A stretch of 64,000 nt of DNA, taken from JAWXCE01 sp034440495. Its GTDB lineage: Bacteria; Pseudomonadota; Alphaproteobacteria; Rhizobiales; Rhodomicrobiaceae. The DNA is taken from contig JAWXCE010000054.1 of NCBI GenBank assembly GCA_034440495.1, forward strand, positions 1-64,000, written 5' to 3'. The notes beneath the pieces are model-generated. The model did no database searches, was not told the DNA's origin, and saw nothing but the letters and a program-made list of their open reading frames with translations. Of this stretch, positions 53,085 through 61,387 are shown one piece after another (the stretch's first letter is position 1; every line of letters starts with the position of its first letter). The translations under genes were made by a program, and so were the position numbers.

Positions 53085-53110
53085 AGCCCATCCCTTTTTG
53101 GGGATGGGCT
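53085..53110. terminator. hairpin between hydroxylase subunit and xdhC genes
   Basis: A perfect 10-bp stem (AGCCCATCCC / GGGATGGGCT) has a loop TTTTTG. It sits 27 bp after the large-subunit stop, in the 167-bp gap before xdhC. No T run follows on the minus strand, so it may attenuate rather than fully end the transcript, lowering expression of the maturation genes relative to the enzyme. Confidence 0.55.
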
Positions 53111-53136
53111 CGAACGACTAAATTAGTGAACGGCAC

Positions 53137-55419
53137 CTAAACCTTGCCGAATTCCGTCAGGCTGAATGGCAGCGAGCGCACGCGCTTGCCGGTCAGCTTG
53201 TACACAGCGTTAGCGATGGCGGGGCCGGTTGGCGGCACGCCTGGCTCACCCACGCCCGTCGGCTTTTCACCGGACTTAACAATATGCACCTCGACCTTCG
53301 GCATATCGCCTATGCGCAAGGGGATATAATCGTTAAAGTTCGACTGCTCGACCATCCCGTCTTTCAACGTCACTGCGTCAAACAACACGGCGCCGACCGC
53401 AAAGCCGATCCCGCCCTCCATTTGCGCCGTGATGATGTCCGGGTTTACGGCCACCCCGCAATCGACAGCGCACACGACCCGGTCAACTTTTACGCGGCCA
53501 TCGACGATGCGTACTTCTGCGACCTGAGCGACATGGCTTTTAAACGACTCGTGCACCGCGACGCCCCGCGCCACGCCTTCCGGCAAAGGTGAACCCCAGC
53601 CAGATTTCGCCGCCACTAGCTCAAGTACCCCACGCTGACGCGAGTGCTTGGTTTTATCGAGAAACTTCAGCCGGAACTCGACCGGATCGACGCCAGCCGC
53701 CTCGGCCAGTTCATCCATAACAGTCTCAGCAGAGTAGGCAGTGTGGGTCGAGCCGACCGCACGCCACCACAACGTGGGCACGCCCACATCCGTCGTGTGC
53801 AGATCGACATAAAAGTTCGGGATATCATAAGGCAGGTTGTTAGCCCCCTCGACACTCGTAGTATCGACGCCATTCTTAATCAGGCCCTCGAACGGCGTGC
53901 CTTTCAGGAACGACTGGCCAACGATGCGCTGCTTCCAGCCGATGATTTTGCCGTCCTTGTCGATCCCGGCCTTCACTTCATGTACAAATATCGGGCGATA
54001 GCGTCCGCCCTGAATATCGTCTTCGCGTGTCCAGATGAGCTTGATTGGCGCCTTGCCGCCATAAGCTTTGGCGATGGAAACCGCCTCAGCCGTAACATCG
54101 GCGTTCGGCGTGGCGCGACGACCGAAGCTACCGCCAGCTAGCTGCGTGTGTATGAAGACCTGCTCGGGCTTCAGGCCCGCGATAGCCGCCGCCGTGATTT
54201 GATCGACCGTTTGAATTTGCGAACCGGCCCAGATTTCGCACTTGCCTGGAGTGAGTTCTACAACGCAATCGAGCGGCTCCATTGGCGCGTGCGCGAGATA
54301 GGGAAACTCAAACACGCCGCCGACGACCTTGACAGATGCGCCCAACGCGGCGTCGGCATTACCCTTGTTTTCAGTTTTAGGCTTGTTTTTATCATCGAGG
54401 AATGCTTCCACAGTTGGGCCAAACGCACCTTCGATATCGCCGCGGTTTTCGGAGACTGGCGTTCCCGGCTTGGAAAGCAAAGCCTTGTATTCAGCGATGA
54501 TATCGTCAGAGCCGCGCTTTTCCGCTTTCGAGTTATCCCATTCGATGGTGAGTGCATCACGGCCCATCTTCGCCGCCCAGAAGCCTGTGTTGGACAGAAC
54601 GGCGACGCCTTGCGGGGTCTGCACGACGCCAACCACGCCCTTGACCTTTTTTGCCTCCGTCGCGTCGAACGATTTCACCGTTCCGCCGAACAGTGGCGAA
54701 CGGGCGAGCACCGCTGTGAGCATGCCGTCGCGTTTCACGTCGATGGTAAAAATGGCGCTCCCATCTAGCTTGGCGCGGCCGTCAACGCGCGGGATTTTCG
54801 TGCCGATGAGCTTAAAATCTTTTGGATCTTTGAGCGGCGCGTTGGCAGGCGGCGTCAGTTTAGCCGCAGTCGCGATAAGGGAGCCGAACGAGGCGGACTT
54901 GCTGGATTTGATGTGAGTAACCTGCCCTTTATCGATAGTGATCTCGCTGGCTGGCACATTCCAGTTTTTTGCGGCGGCTGCAATCAGAAGCGCTCTGGCG
55001 GTCGCGCCGGCTATTCGTAGTTGGTCCCATGAGTTGGCGATTGCGGTTGATCCGCCGGTGCCCTGCACGGGGCCGAACTCGAAGTTGTTATATTTGGTGG
55101 CGTCGGAGGGTGCGGCTTCCACTTTCACCTGTGCCCAGTCGGCGTCCAGTTCCTCGGCGACGATCGTCGCCAGGCCTGTGTATGAACCCTGTCCGAACTC
55201 GATGTGCTTGGCGAGCACGGTGACGGTGCTGTCGGGTGAGATGATGACGAACGGGTTCGCGACGAGATCGCCGGTAGCGGCAAGCAGTTCGCCGTCAGCG
55301 CCGACATTGAAGCCGATGATGAGGCCAGCGCCAAGAGCGCCCGCGCCCTGCAGAAACTGGCGACGGCTCGCGGTTACGCTGGAAACGGGGGGAATATTTG
55401 CGTGTGATCCGGGTCTCAT
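53137..55419 (-). CDS. molybdenum hydroxylase large subunit (IorB-like), Tat-exported
   Basis: This 760-residue molybdopterin-binding subunit of an isoquinoline 1-oxidoreductase/aldehyde-oxidase-type enzyme starts with a Tat signal (SRRQFLQGAGALGAGLIIGF, RR at 19-20). The two-part Mo-cofactor domain follows, with FEFGPVQGTGGSTAIANSWD, RVDGRAKLDGSAIFTIDVKR, AGGSFGRRATPNADVTAEAV and WWRAVGSTHTAYSAE. The catalytic Glu is in VGEPGVPPTGPAIANAVYKL near the C-terminus. It would hydroxylate N-heterocycles or oxidise aldehydes, passing electrons through the small 2Fe-2S subunit to a periplasmic acceptor. No cytochrome c subunit is adjacent. The true substrate is unknown. Confidence 0.92.
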   Translation of the reverse strand: MRPGSHANIPPVSSVTASRRQFLQGAGALGAGLIIGFNVGADGELLAATGDLVANPFVIISPDSTVTVLAKHIEFGQGSYTGLATIVAEELDADWAQVKVEAAPSDATKYNNFEFGPVQGTGGSTAIANSWDQLRIAGATARALLIAAAAKNWNVPASEITIDKGQVTHIKSSKSASFGSLIATAAKLTPPANAPLKDPKDFKLIGTKIPRVDGRAKLDGSAIFTIDVKRDGMLTAVLARSPLFGGTVKSFDATEAKKVKGVVGVVQTPQGVAVLSNTGFWAAKMGRDALTIEWDNSKAEKRGSDDIIAEYKALLSKPGTPVSENRGDIEGAFGPTVEAFLDDKNKPKTENKGNADAALGASVKVVGGVFEFPYLAHAPMEPLDCVVELTPGKCEIWAGSQIQTVDQITAAAIAGLKPEQVFIHTQLAGGSFGRRATPNADVTAEAVSIAKAYGGKAPIKLIWTREDDIQGGRYRPIFVHEVKAGIDKDGKIIGWKQRIVGQSFLKGTPFEGLIKNGVDTTSVEGANNLPYDIPNFYVDLHTTDVGVPTLWWRAVGSTHTAYSAETVMDELAEAAGVDPVEFRLKFLDKTKHSRQRGVLELVAAKSGWGSPLPEGVARGVAVHESFKSHVAQVAEVRIVDGRVKVDRVVCAVDCGVAVNPDIITAQMEGGIGFAVGAVLFDAVTLKDGMVEQSNFNDYIPLRIGDMPKVEVHIVKSGEKPTGVGEPGVPPTGPAIANAVYKLTGKRVRSLPFSLTEFGKV

Positions 55420-55422
55420 GGC

Positions 55423-55887
55423 TTAACCTTCCAAGGTCTTGGCGGCGTCGTGGATGGCGGCGCGGATGCGGTGATAGGTGGCGCAGCGGCAAACGTTGCG
55501 GCCCATGTTCTCGTCGAGGTCGATCTCAGCGTCGGTCGGTTTCGGGTTTTTGGTTAGGAGGCTTGTTGCGGCCATAATCTGGCCGGACTGGCAATAGCCG
55601 CACTGGACGACCTGGTGTTTGTCCCAGGCGGCGACCACGGCGTTAGCGACTTTTCCAGTCAACCCTTCGATGGTAATGATGGATTTGCCTTCCATGTCGC
55701 CAACGAACACGCCGCAGGATGGCGTCAGCTCGCCATCGATGTGGACGCGGCAGGCGCCACACTGCTGCACGCCGCAGCCATATTTGGTGCCGGTCAGGCC
55801 AATTTCGTCGCGTAACACCCAGAGCAGGGGCGTGTCGGCTTCGGCGGAAACAATCTTTTCCTTGCCGTTAACAGTCATACGGATCAT
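55423..55887 (-). CDS. molybdenum hydroxylase small subunit, [2Fe-2S] protein (IorA-like)
   Basis: This protein of about 154 residues has two [2Fe-2S] clusters. The plant-ferredoxin-type domain has YGCGVQQCGACRVHIDG with a fourth Cys in LTPSCGVFVG, and the second, helical domain has VQCGYCQSGQIM and GRNVCRCATYHRIR. It relays electrons from the molybdenum site of the IorB-like subunit. It is the first gene of the operon, three bases before the large subunit. The start at 55887 (MIRMTVNGK) is chosen; one at 55902 would add five residues. It lacks a Tat signal, so it presumably is exported in complex with the large subunit. Confidence 0.93.
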   Translation of the reverse strand: MIRMTVNGKEKIVSAEADTPLLWVLRDEIGLTGTKYGCGVQQCGACRVHIDGELTPSCGVFVGDMEGKSIITIEGLTGKVANAVVAAWDKHQVVQCGYCQSGQIMAATSLLTKNPKPTDAEIDLDENMGRNVCRCATYHRIRAAIHDAAKTLEG

Positions 55888-56013
55888 CGGAACAACCTTC
55901 ACATTCGCGCCGGTTTATGCCGCCGCTTCAATAATGCTCACAGACTACTTTTAGATTTTTGCAAAAAAAAGACAGTTCGATAAAATCGAACGATCACTTT
56001 TGCGTGTGGCTCG

Positions 56014-56099
56014 CCTTCATCCTCGGGCAAAGCATAGACCCGGAGATCCAGCTTTTCTTTGCCCCTCCCTAGATTGCCGGGTCAAGCCCAACAATGACG
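56014..56099 (+). repeat. bipartite palindromic repeat, copy 4
   Basis: It reads TTCATCCTCGGGCAAAGCAT and then AGACCCGGAGATCC, and ends GATTGCCGGGTCAAGCCCA with ACAATGACG. It is in the same inverted orientation as copy 3. It lies just downstream of the AcrB-type pump gene (7 bp past its stop), between that operon and the hydroxylase operon, where it could act as a 3' hairpin. Confidence 0.75.
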
Positions 56100-56105
56100 T
56101 GGTTT

Positions 56106-59100
56106 TTACTCCGCCGGTTGAGGACGCATTTCGACGCTTGGCTCGTCGGTTTTTTTGCCGGGGAACAGGCCGCGCACGACGACATAGAAAACCGGCGTGA
56201 AAATCAGGCCGAAGAATGTAACCCCTAGCATCCCGTAAAACACCGCCGTGCCCAGCGCCTGACGCATTTCCGAGCCCGCGCCGGTTGCGATGTAGAGTGG
56301 CACCACGCCAAGGGTGAACGCGAACGACGTCATCAGAATTGGACGAAGGCGCAACCGGCAGGCTTCCACGGCCGCCTCGAATCGGGTTTTACCCTGGTCC
56401 TCAAGCTGCACCGCAAACTCGATGATGAGAATGGCGTTCTTCGCCGCAAGACCCGCCAGCACGATGAACCCGATCTGTGTCAGAATATTCACATCCAATC
56501 CGTGCGCCCAGACGCCTAGGATAGCTGATAATATGCACATCGGAATAATCAGTACGATGGCGAACGGCAGCGTCCAGCTTTCGTATTGCGCCGCCAGGGC
56601 CAGAAAAACGAATATAATAGCGAGGCCAAAAACGATCAGAGCAGAGCCGCTGGACTGTTTTTCCTGATAGGAAAGGTCCGTCCATTCATAGGAAATGCCG
56701 TCCGGCAGGATGCGGGCGGCCAGCTCTTCCATCAGACGCAAGCCCTCGCCGGAACTCACGCCGGGCGCGGTCGAGCCTTGCAGCTCGATGGCGGGGTAAA
56801 GATTGTAACGCGGCACGCGAGACGGCCCGGAAATGTCGCGGAACGTCACCACCGAACCCAGCGGCACCATGGCGCCCGACGCGCTGCGGGTTTTTAGCCG
56901 CGCAATATCGTCCTGGTTGATGCGGAAGCCTGCGTCCGCCTGCGCCGTTACGCGATAGGTGCGGCCAAAGACGTTAAAATCGTTCACGTAAGCTGAGCCA
57001 AGATAGATGCGAAGCGTCTCGAACACGTTTGCGAGCGGCACATCCAGAATTTGCGCGCGCACGCGGTCAACGTCGATGAATACCTGCGGCGTGTTAATGG
57101 CGAAGGTGGTGAAGACGCGGGAAAGGCCCGGCGTCTGGTTTGCGGCGGCCATCAACTCGTATGTCGACTGCGTGAGCGTTTGCAGTCCGCGGCTGCGGCG
57201 ATCCTGAATACGGATAGCGAAACCGCCGCCCGTGCCGATGCCTCGAACAGATGGCGGCGCGATGACGAAAATCTGCGCCTCCTGAAACTGCATGAATAAT
57301 TTGCCCTGCAAATCGGCGAGAATTTTAGGCCCGGTCAAGCCATCCTTGACCCGATCCTCAAACGGCTTCAGCGTCACGAAAATCGCGCCTGCGTTGGAGG
57401 CGTTGGTGAAGGTCGCGCCGGAGAAGCCGGTAAAGGTCGCGGTGTGGGCGACGCCCGATTGCTCCAGGATCATTTTTTCCGCGCGTTTGATCACGTCGTC
57501 GGTCCGGGCCAACGATGCGCCGGGCGGCAACTCGAACGCCGTAATGAGATAGCCCTGGTCCTGCTGGGGGACAAAGCCGGTCGGCACCGTCACGAACATG
57601 TAACCGGCAAGGCCGATCAGTCCGGCGTAGAGAAGCAGCATCACAGCGCTGATTCGAATGATGCCGCCCACGAACTTGGCGTATGCGTGCTCAAGCCAGC
57701 CGAAAACTTTGTTGAAGCCTGCGAAGAACGCCTGGCCCCAGCGGGCCGGATTGAGCCATGAGCGGCGAGGGCGCTCGCCATTTGCGTGCGGCTTCAGCAA
57801 TATCGCGCAAAGAGCAGGGGATAGCGTGAGCGAATTGAAGGAGGATATAAGCGTCGCTACGGCGATCGTCACCGCGAACTGGCGGTAGAACTGGCCGGTG
57901 ATGCCGCCAAGAAACGCCGTCGGGATGAACACCGCGCAAAGCACCAGCGCGATCGAGATAAGCGCAACACCCACCTCGTCCATGGTCGCAAACGACGCCT
58001 CGCGAGGCGAGAGGCCCTCGGCTAGTTTTCGCTCGACGTTCTCCACCACGACGATGGCGTCATCGACCACGATCCCGACCGCAAGAACGAGGCCGAAAAG
58101 CGTCAGGTTGTTGATCGAATATCCGATGCCGGCCAAGACAGCGAACGTGCCAATCAGCGAGACGGGGATGGCGACTACTGGAATAATTGTCGCGCGCCAG
58201 CTTTGCAGGAAAACGAGCACGACGATCACCACAAGAGCAACCGCCTCGAAAATGGTTTTCAGCAACTCCTCAACGGATTTTTCGATGAACTCGGTGGGGT
58301 TATAAATAATCCGGTATTCCAGTCCCTTGGGGAAACTTTGTGAAACTTCCTGCATAACGGCCTTAACGCCGTTCGCCACTTCCAGCGCGTTCGAGCCGGG
58401 GGTCTGGGAAACTGCAAGCACCACGGCTGGTTTGCCATCGAGGTAACCATTGGTTTGATAATCCAGTGCCCCAAGTTCGATACGGGCAACATCGCGCAGC
58501 CGAGTAATACGCCCCGCCTCTCCAGTTTTGATGACAATTTCCCCAAACTCTTCCGGCTGAGTAAGGCGGCCGCGCAGTTGCAGAGTGGTCTGGAAGGCAG
58601 TTGAGTTGTCATTGACTGGCGGCTGGCCGAGCGCACCGCCAGCAACCTGGATGTTCTGCCCCTGTAGCGCCGCGATCACTTCAGACGCTGTCATGCCGAG
58701 CGAAGCTATTTTGTCCGGGTCGAGCCACGCGCGCATTGAATATTCGCGCAAACCGAACAGGTTGATGTTGCCGACGCCTTTGACGCGGGCGACGCGGTCG
58801 CGCACCTGGAGCAGCGCATAGTTGGAGATATAGAGGCCGTCATAGGTGTTGTCGGGCGAGATCATGTGCACAACCATCAGCAGGTCGGGCGAATTCTTGC
58901 GGACGGTGATGCCTGTGCGGCGGACTTCTTCGGGAAGTCGCGGCTCGGCGACGGCGACGCGGTTCTGAACCAGCACCTGCGCCTGATCGAGGTTGGTGCC
59001 CAGTTCAAAAACCACTGAAATCGTTACGCTCCCGGAGGCCGTCGATTGTGAGGACATGTAAATCATGTTCTCGACGCCGTTAATCTCCTGCTCTAGCACC

Positions 59101-59294
59101 GTCGCGACCGTATCGGCGACGACCTGCGCGTTCGCGCCCGAATAGTTCGCCGTCACGGATACGGTTGGAGGCGCAACCTCAGGAAATTGCGAAACCGGCA
59201 ATGTGCCGTATGCGATGCCACCAACGATAATGATGAATATCGAGAGCACCGCCGCAAAGATTGGCCGACGGATGAATGTATGACTGAACTGCAT
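56106..59294 (-). CDS. RND multidrug efflux pump (AcrB/MexB type)
   Basis: This 1062-residue HAE1-RND transporter starts MQFSHTFIRRPIFAAVLSIF. The porter domain has TVSVTANYSGANAQVVADTV, and 12 helices are predicted. Relay Asp pair in VGIVVDDAIVVVENVERKL (TM4) and Lys in GLAAKNAILIIEFAVQLE (TM10) are conserved. The SxxPxxxGxS-like and Phe-rich regions fit multidrug pumps. It is encoded downstream of its AcrA-type partner with a gap of about 75 bp. It differs strongly from the 1045-residue pump at 13904, so the two systems are separate. Confidence 0.95.
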   Translation of the reverse strand: MQFSHTFIRRPIFAAVLSIFIIIVGGIAYGTLPVSQFPEVAPPTVSVTANYSGANAQVVADTVATVLEQEINGVENMIYMSSQSTASGSVTISVVFELGTNLDQAQVLVQNRVAVAEPRLPEEVRRTGITVRKNSPDLLMVVHMISPDNTYDGLYISNYALLQVRDRVARVKGVGNINLFGLREYSMRAWLDPDKIASLGMTASEVIAALQGQNIQVAGGALGQPPVNDNSTAFQTTLQLRGRLTQPEEFGEIVIKTGEAGRITRLRDVARIELGALDYQTNGYLDGKPAVVLAVSQTPGSNALEVANGVKAVMQEVSQSFPKGLEYRIIYNPTEFIEKSVEELLKTIFEAVALVVIVVLVFLQSWRATIIPVVAIPVSLIGTFAVLAGIGYSINNLTLFGLVLAVGIVVDDAIVVVENVERKLAEGLSPREASFATMDEVGVALISIALVLCAVFIPTAFLGGITGQFYRQFAVTIAVATLISSFNSLTLSPALCAILLKPHANGERPRRSWLNPARWGQAFFAGFNKVFGWLEHAYAKFVGGIIRISAVMLLLYAGLIGLAGYMFVTVPTGFVPQQDQGYLITAFELPPGASLARTDDVIKRAEKMILEQSGVAHTATFTGFSGATFTNASNAGAIFVTLKPFEDRVKDGLTGPKILADLQGKLFMQFQEAQIFVIAPPSVRGIGTGGGFAIRIQDRRSRGLQTLTQSTYELMAAANQTPGLSRVFTTFAINTPQVFIDVDRVRAQILDVPLANVFETLRIYLGSAYVNDFNVFGRTYRVTAQADAGFRINQDDIARLKTRSASGAMVPLGSVVTFRDISGPSRVPRYNLYPAIELQGSTAPGVSSGEGLRLMEELAARILPDGISYEWTDLSYQEKQSSGSALIVFGLAIIFVFLALAAQYESWTLPFAIVLIIPMCILSAILGVWAHGLDVNILTQIGFIVLAGLAAKNAILIIEFAVQLEDQGKTRFEAAVEACRLRLRPILMTSFAFTLGVVPLYIATGAGSEMRQALGTAVFYGMLGVTFFGLIFTPVFYVVVRGLFPGKKTDEPSVEMRPQPAE

Positions 59295-59368
59295 GACAAT
59301 TCCTTAATGACGCGCGGCTGGCCTGACTTTGCCGCTTGCGCGCCGCTTTCGTCTGCGGCCTGTTCGAT

Positions 59369-60541
59369 TTATTGCGTCACGGCGGCGATTTTACCGTCCA
59401 CGCCCAGCGTCGATCTTTTTGCCGCAACCTTTGCGCCCGCGCGCGCGCGCTGGATGCCGTTAACAACAACCCAGTCCGTTGGCTCAAGCCCGCTGCGGAT
59501 AACGCGCAAACCGTCGATGACAGGCCCAAGCGTCACCTGCTTTGCGGCGACTGTGCCATCTTCCGCAACCACATAGGCGATGCGGTTGGATTGGTCGGTG
59601 GCGATCGCGTCGTCCGGAAGCATTAAAGACTTATACTCGCCACTGCCGATAAGGCGGGCGCGGGCGAACAGGCCCGGCTGGAATAGTCCGGCTTTATTGT
59701 CGAATACGGCGCGCCCTCTCAGGGTGCCGCTTGCCGAGTCGAGGCGATTGTCCACGAAATCCATTTTGCCACTGTGAGGAAACTTGGTCTCGTCCGACAG
59801 GGCCAAAAACACGGGATTGGCGTTGGTGCGCGACGAGGGTCGCGTGCCCAACTGGTCGAGGCGGGTATATTTCAGGTAATCGCTTTCGCTCACATCAAAG
59901 TAGAAATAGATCGGGTCGAGCGAAACGATTGTTGTCAGCAGAGTGCCCGTTCCCGAGCTGCCCGTTACGTAGTTGCCTTCCGTCACAAGCTTACGGCTGA
60001 TCCGCCCGGAAATTGGCGCCGTGATGCGCGTGAACTCTACATCCAGTTCGGCCGATTTCAGGCTCGCTTCAGCCGAACGCACGGCGGACTCGGCCTCACG
60101 CTGAGCCTGAGTGCGCTGATCGAAAACCTGTTCGGAAATCGTCGAGTTTTTTAGCAGCGGGCGGGCGCGCTCGACATCCTTGCCGGTGAATTCGGCGCGC
60201 ACCTGGGCGGAAACCAGATTAGCCTTTTCGCGATCGAGAATACGCTCAAACGGGCGGGGGTCGATGACGAACAGCAGATCGCCCTTTTTTACCGTCTCGC
60301 CGTCGCGGAATTTTACCTCGTTCAGCACGCCGCTGATGCGGGCGCGAACCTCGACAAAATCGACCGCATCAAAACGGCCGGTGTATTCATCCCACTCGGT
60401 GACGGTTTTCTGAATAGGCTGGGCGGTGGTTACGGGCGCGGGAGGGGGCGCGGCCTGCGGCTGTTGGGGTTTTTGATCGCATGCGGACACAACTATCGCC
60501 ACCATGCTAAACAACACGACTTTAAGCTTCGTCATCACCAT
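59369..60541 (-). CDS. RND efflux periplasmic adaptor lipoprotein (AcrA type)
   Basis: This 390-residue membrane-fusion lipoprotein has a signal ending in the lipobox VSAC (VAIVVSACDQKPQQPQ), then the lipoyl halves (VRARISGVLNEVKFRDGETV and ITAPISGRISRKLVTEGNYV). A helical hairpin of about 70 residues between them, beta-barrel and membrane-proximal domains (LMLPDDAIATDQSNRIAYVV) follow. It forms the AcrA-like hexamer linking the pump to an outer-membrane channel. A second ATG at 60535 is also possible. A sigma70-type promoter is predicted upstream. Confidence 0.92.
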   Translation of the reverse strand: MVMTKLKVVLFSMVAIVVSACDQKPQQPQAAPPPAPVTTAQPIQKTVTEWDEYTGRFDAVDFVEVRARISGVLNEVKFRDGETVKKGDLLFVIDPRPFERILDREKANLVSAQVRAEFTGKDVERARPLLKNSTISEQVFDQRTQAQREAESAVRSAEASLKSAELDVEFTRITAPISGRISRKLVTEGNYVTGSSGTGTLLTTIVSLDPIYFYFDVSESDYLKYTRLDQLGTRPSSRTNANPVFLALSDETKFPHSGKMDFVDNRLDSASGTLRGRAVFDNKAGLFQPGLFARARLIGSGEYKSLMLPDDAIATDQSNRIAYVVAEDGTVAAKQVTLGPVIDGLRVIRSGLEPTDWVVVNGIQRARAGAKVAAKRSTLGVDGKIAAVTQ

Positions 60542-60676
60542 TGTTTCCAGATTGACCGGCGCATGCGAAACGCCAGATACAAGACTTATTTCAGCGGCTG
60601 GAAGCGGGGTTAAATGAGAAACACGTCATACGCGACACAAAGCTCATTTCACCCGCTCGCTAGCAGGACACTTTGC

Positions 60677-60705
60677 TTAATAGTTTAAAAATCAGCTTAG
60701 TTCAA
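60677..60705 (-). promoter_or_regulatory. predicted sigma70-type promoter of the AcrAB-like operon
   Basis: On the minus strand TTGAAC (60700-60705) and TATTAA (60677-60682) are separated by 17 bp of AT-rich DNA, about 135 bp upstream of the adaptor start. The same region contains an AGGCGG / CCGCCT stem (60719-60743) that could end the convergent-side thioredoxin transcript. Confidence 0.4.
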
Positions 60706-60754
60706 GATGATTGAACAGAGGCGGCTCCCGATGGAAACCGCCTATGCCGTGATC

Positions 60755-61387
60755 CTAGGATTTGTATTTGATGGAGCAGCCGTAGGGCCGTGTTATGGCT
60801 TGGGCTACGGATTTACCCGCTTTAAGGTCATCAAGCGCCGCGCGTACATGGTTTTTTGCGCCTTTGATCGTCGAGGGATCGGCCGACGGGTTGTTGTCGA
60901 TGCCGCCCATGAAGGCCAGCGCGCCGGTTTTATCGATAACGTACATGTGAGGCGTCACTTCCGCGTCGTAGGCCTTACCAATCGAGCCCGTCGCGTCTAG
61001 AAGGATGGCGGTCGGCGCCGCCTTGCGCGATGCCGTGAGCGCATTCGCCTTTTCGCCGTTCAAATATCCCTGAGTTCCTTCAGCGGATGATGCGACAGTC
61101 AGCCAGACAACGCCATCAGACGTTGCGCCCTGTTGCAGCGACTGCATGTTGCCGGAGTTGTAATGTTTTTGCACATATGGGCAGCCGTCGTTGGTCCATT
61201 CGAGTACAACCGTTTTGCCGCGCAGGTCGGTCAGCTTCCAGGTTTTGCCATTGGCGTCCACGCCGGAAAATTCAGGCGCTGGTTTGCCGACTTCAGGATT
61301 GGCGGACACCGGCGAGGCGAATGCGAGGATTGCGGCGGCTACAGTGATGGCTGCGAGCGGTTTGCCCATCCAGTTAGTTGCGAACAT
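60755..61387 (-). CDS. exported thioredoxin-fold (AhpC/TSA-like) protein
   Basis: This 210-residue protein has a signal peptide (GKPLAAITVAAAILAFASPV) and a redoxin fold: NPEVGKPAPEFSGVDANGKT, the single active-site Cys in EWTNDGCPYVQKHY, TPHMYVIDKTGALAF, and a C-terminal Cys in RPYGCSIKYKS. The lone Cys in the active-site position fits a peroxiredoxin-like or thiol-disulfide role in the periplasm. It overlaps the end of the DsbD-like gene by 14 bp, so they are co-translated, and the DsbD-like protein could reduce it. Confidence 0.85.
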   Translation of the reverse strand: MFATNWMGKPLAAITVAAAILAFASPVSANPEVGKPAPEFSGVDANGKTWKLTDLRGKTVVLEWTNDGCPYVQKHYNSGNMQSLQQGATSDGVVWLTVASSAEGTQGYLNGEKANALTASRKAAPTAILLDATGSIGKAYDAEVTPHMYVIDKTGALAFMGGIDNNPSADPSTIKGAKNHVRAALDDLKAGKSVAQAITRPYGCSIKYKS

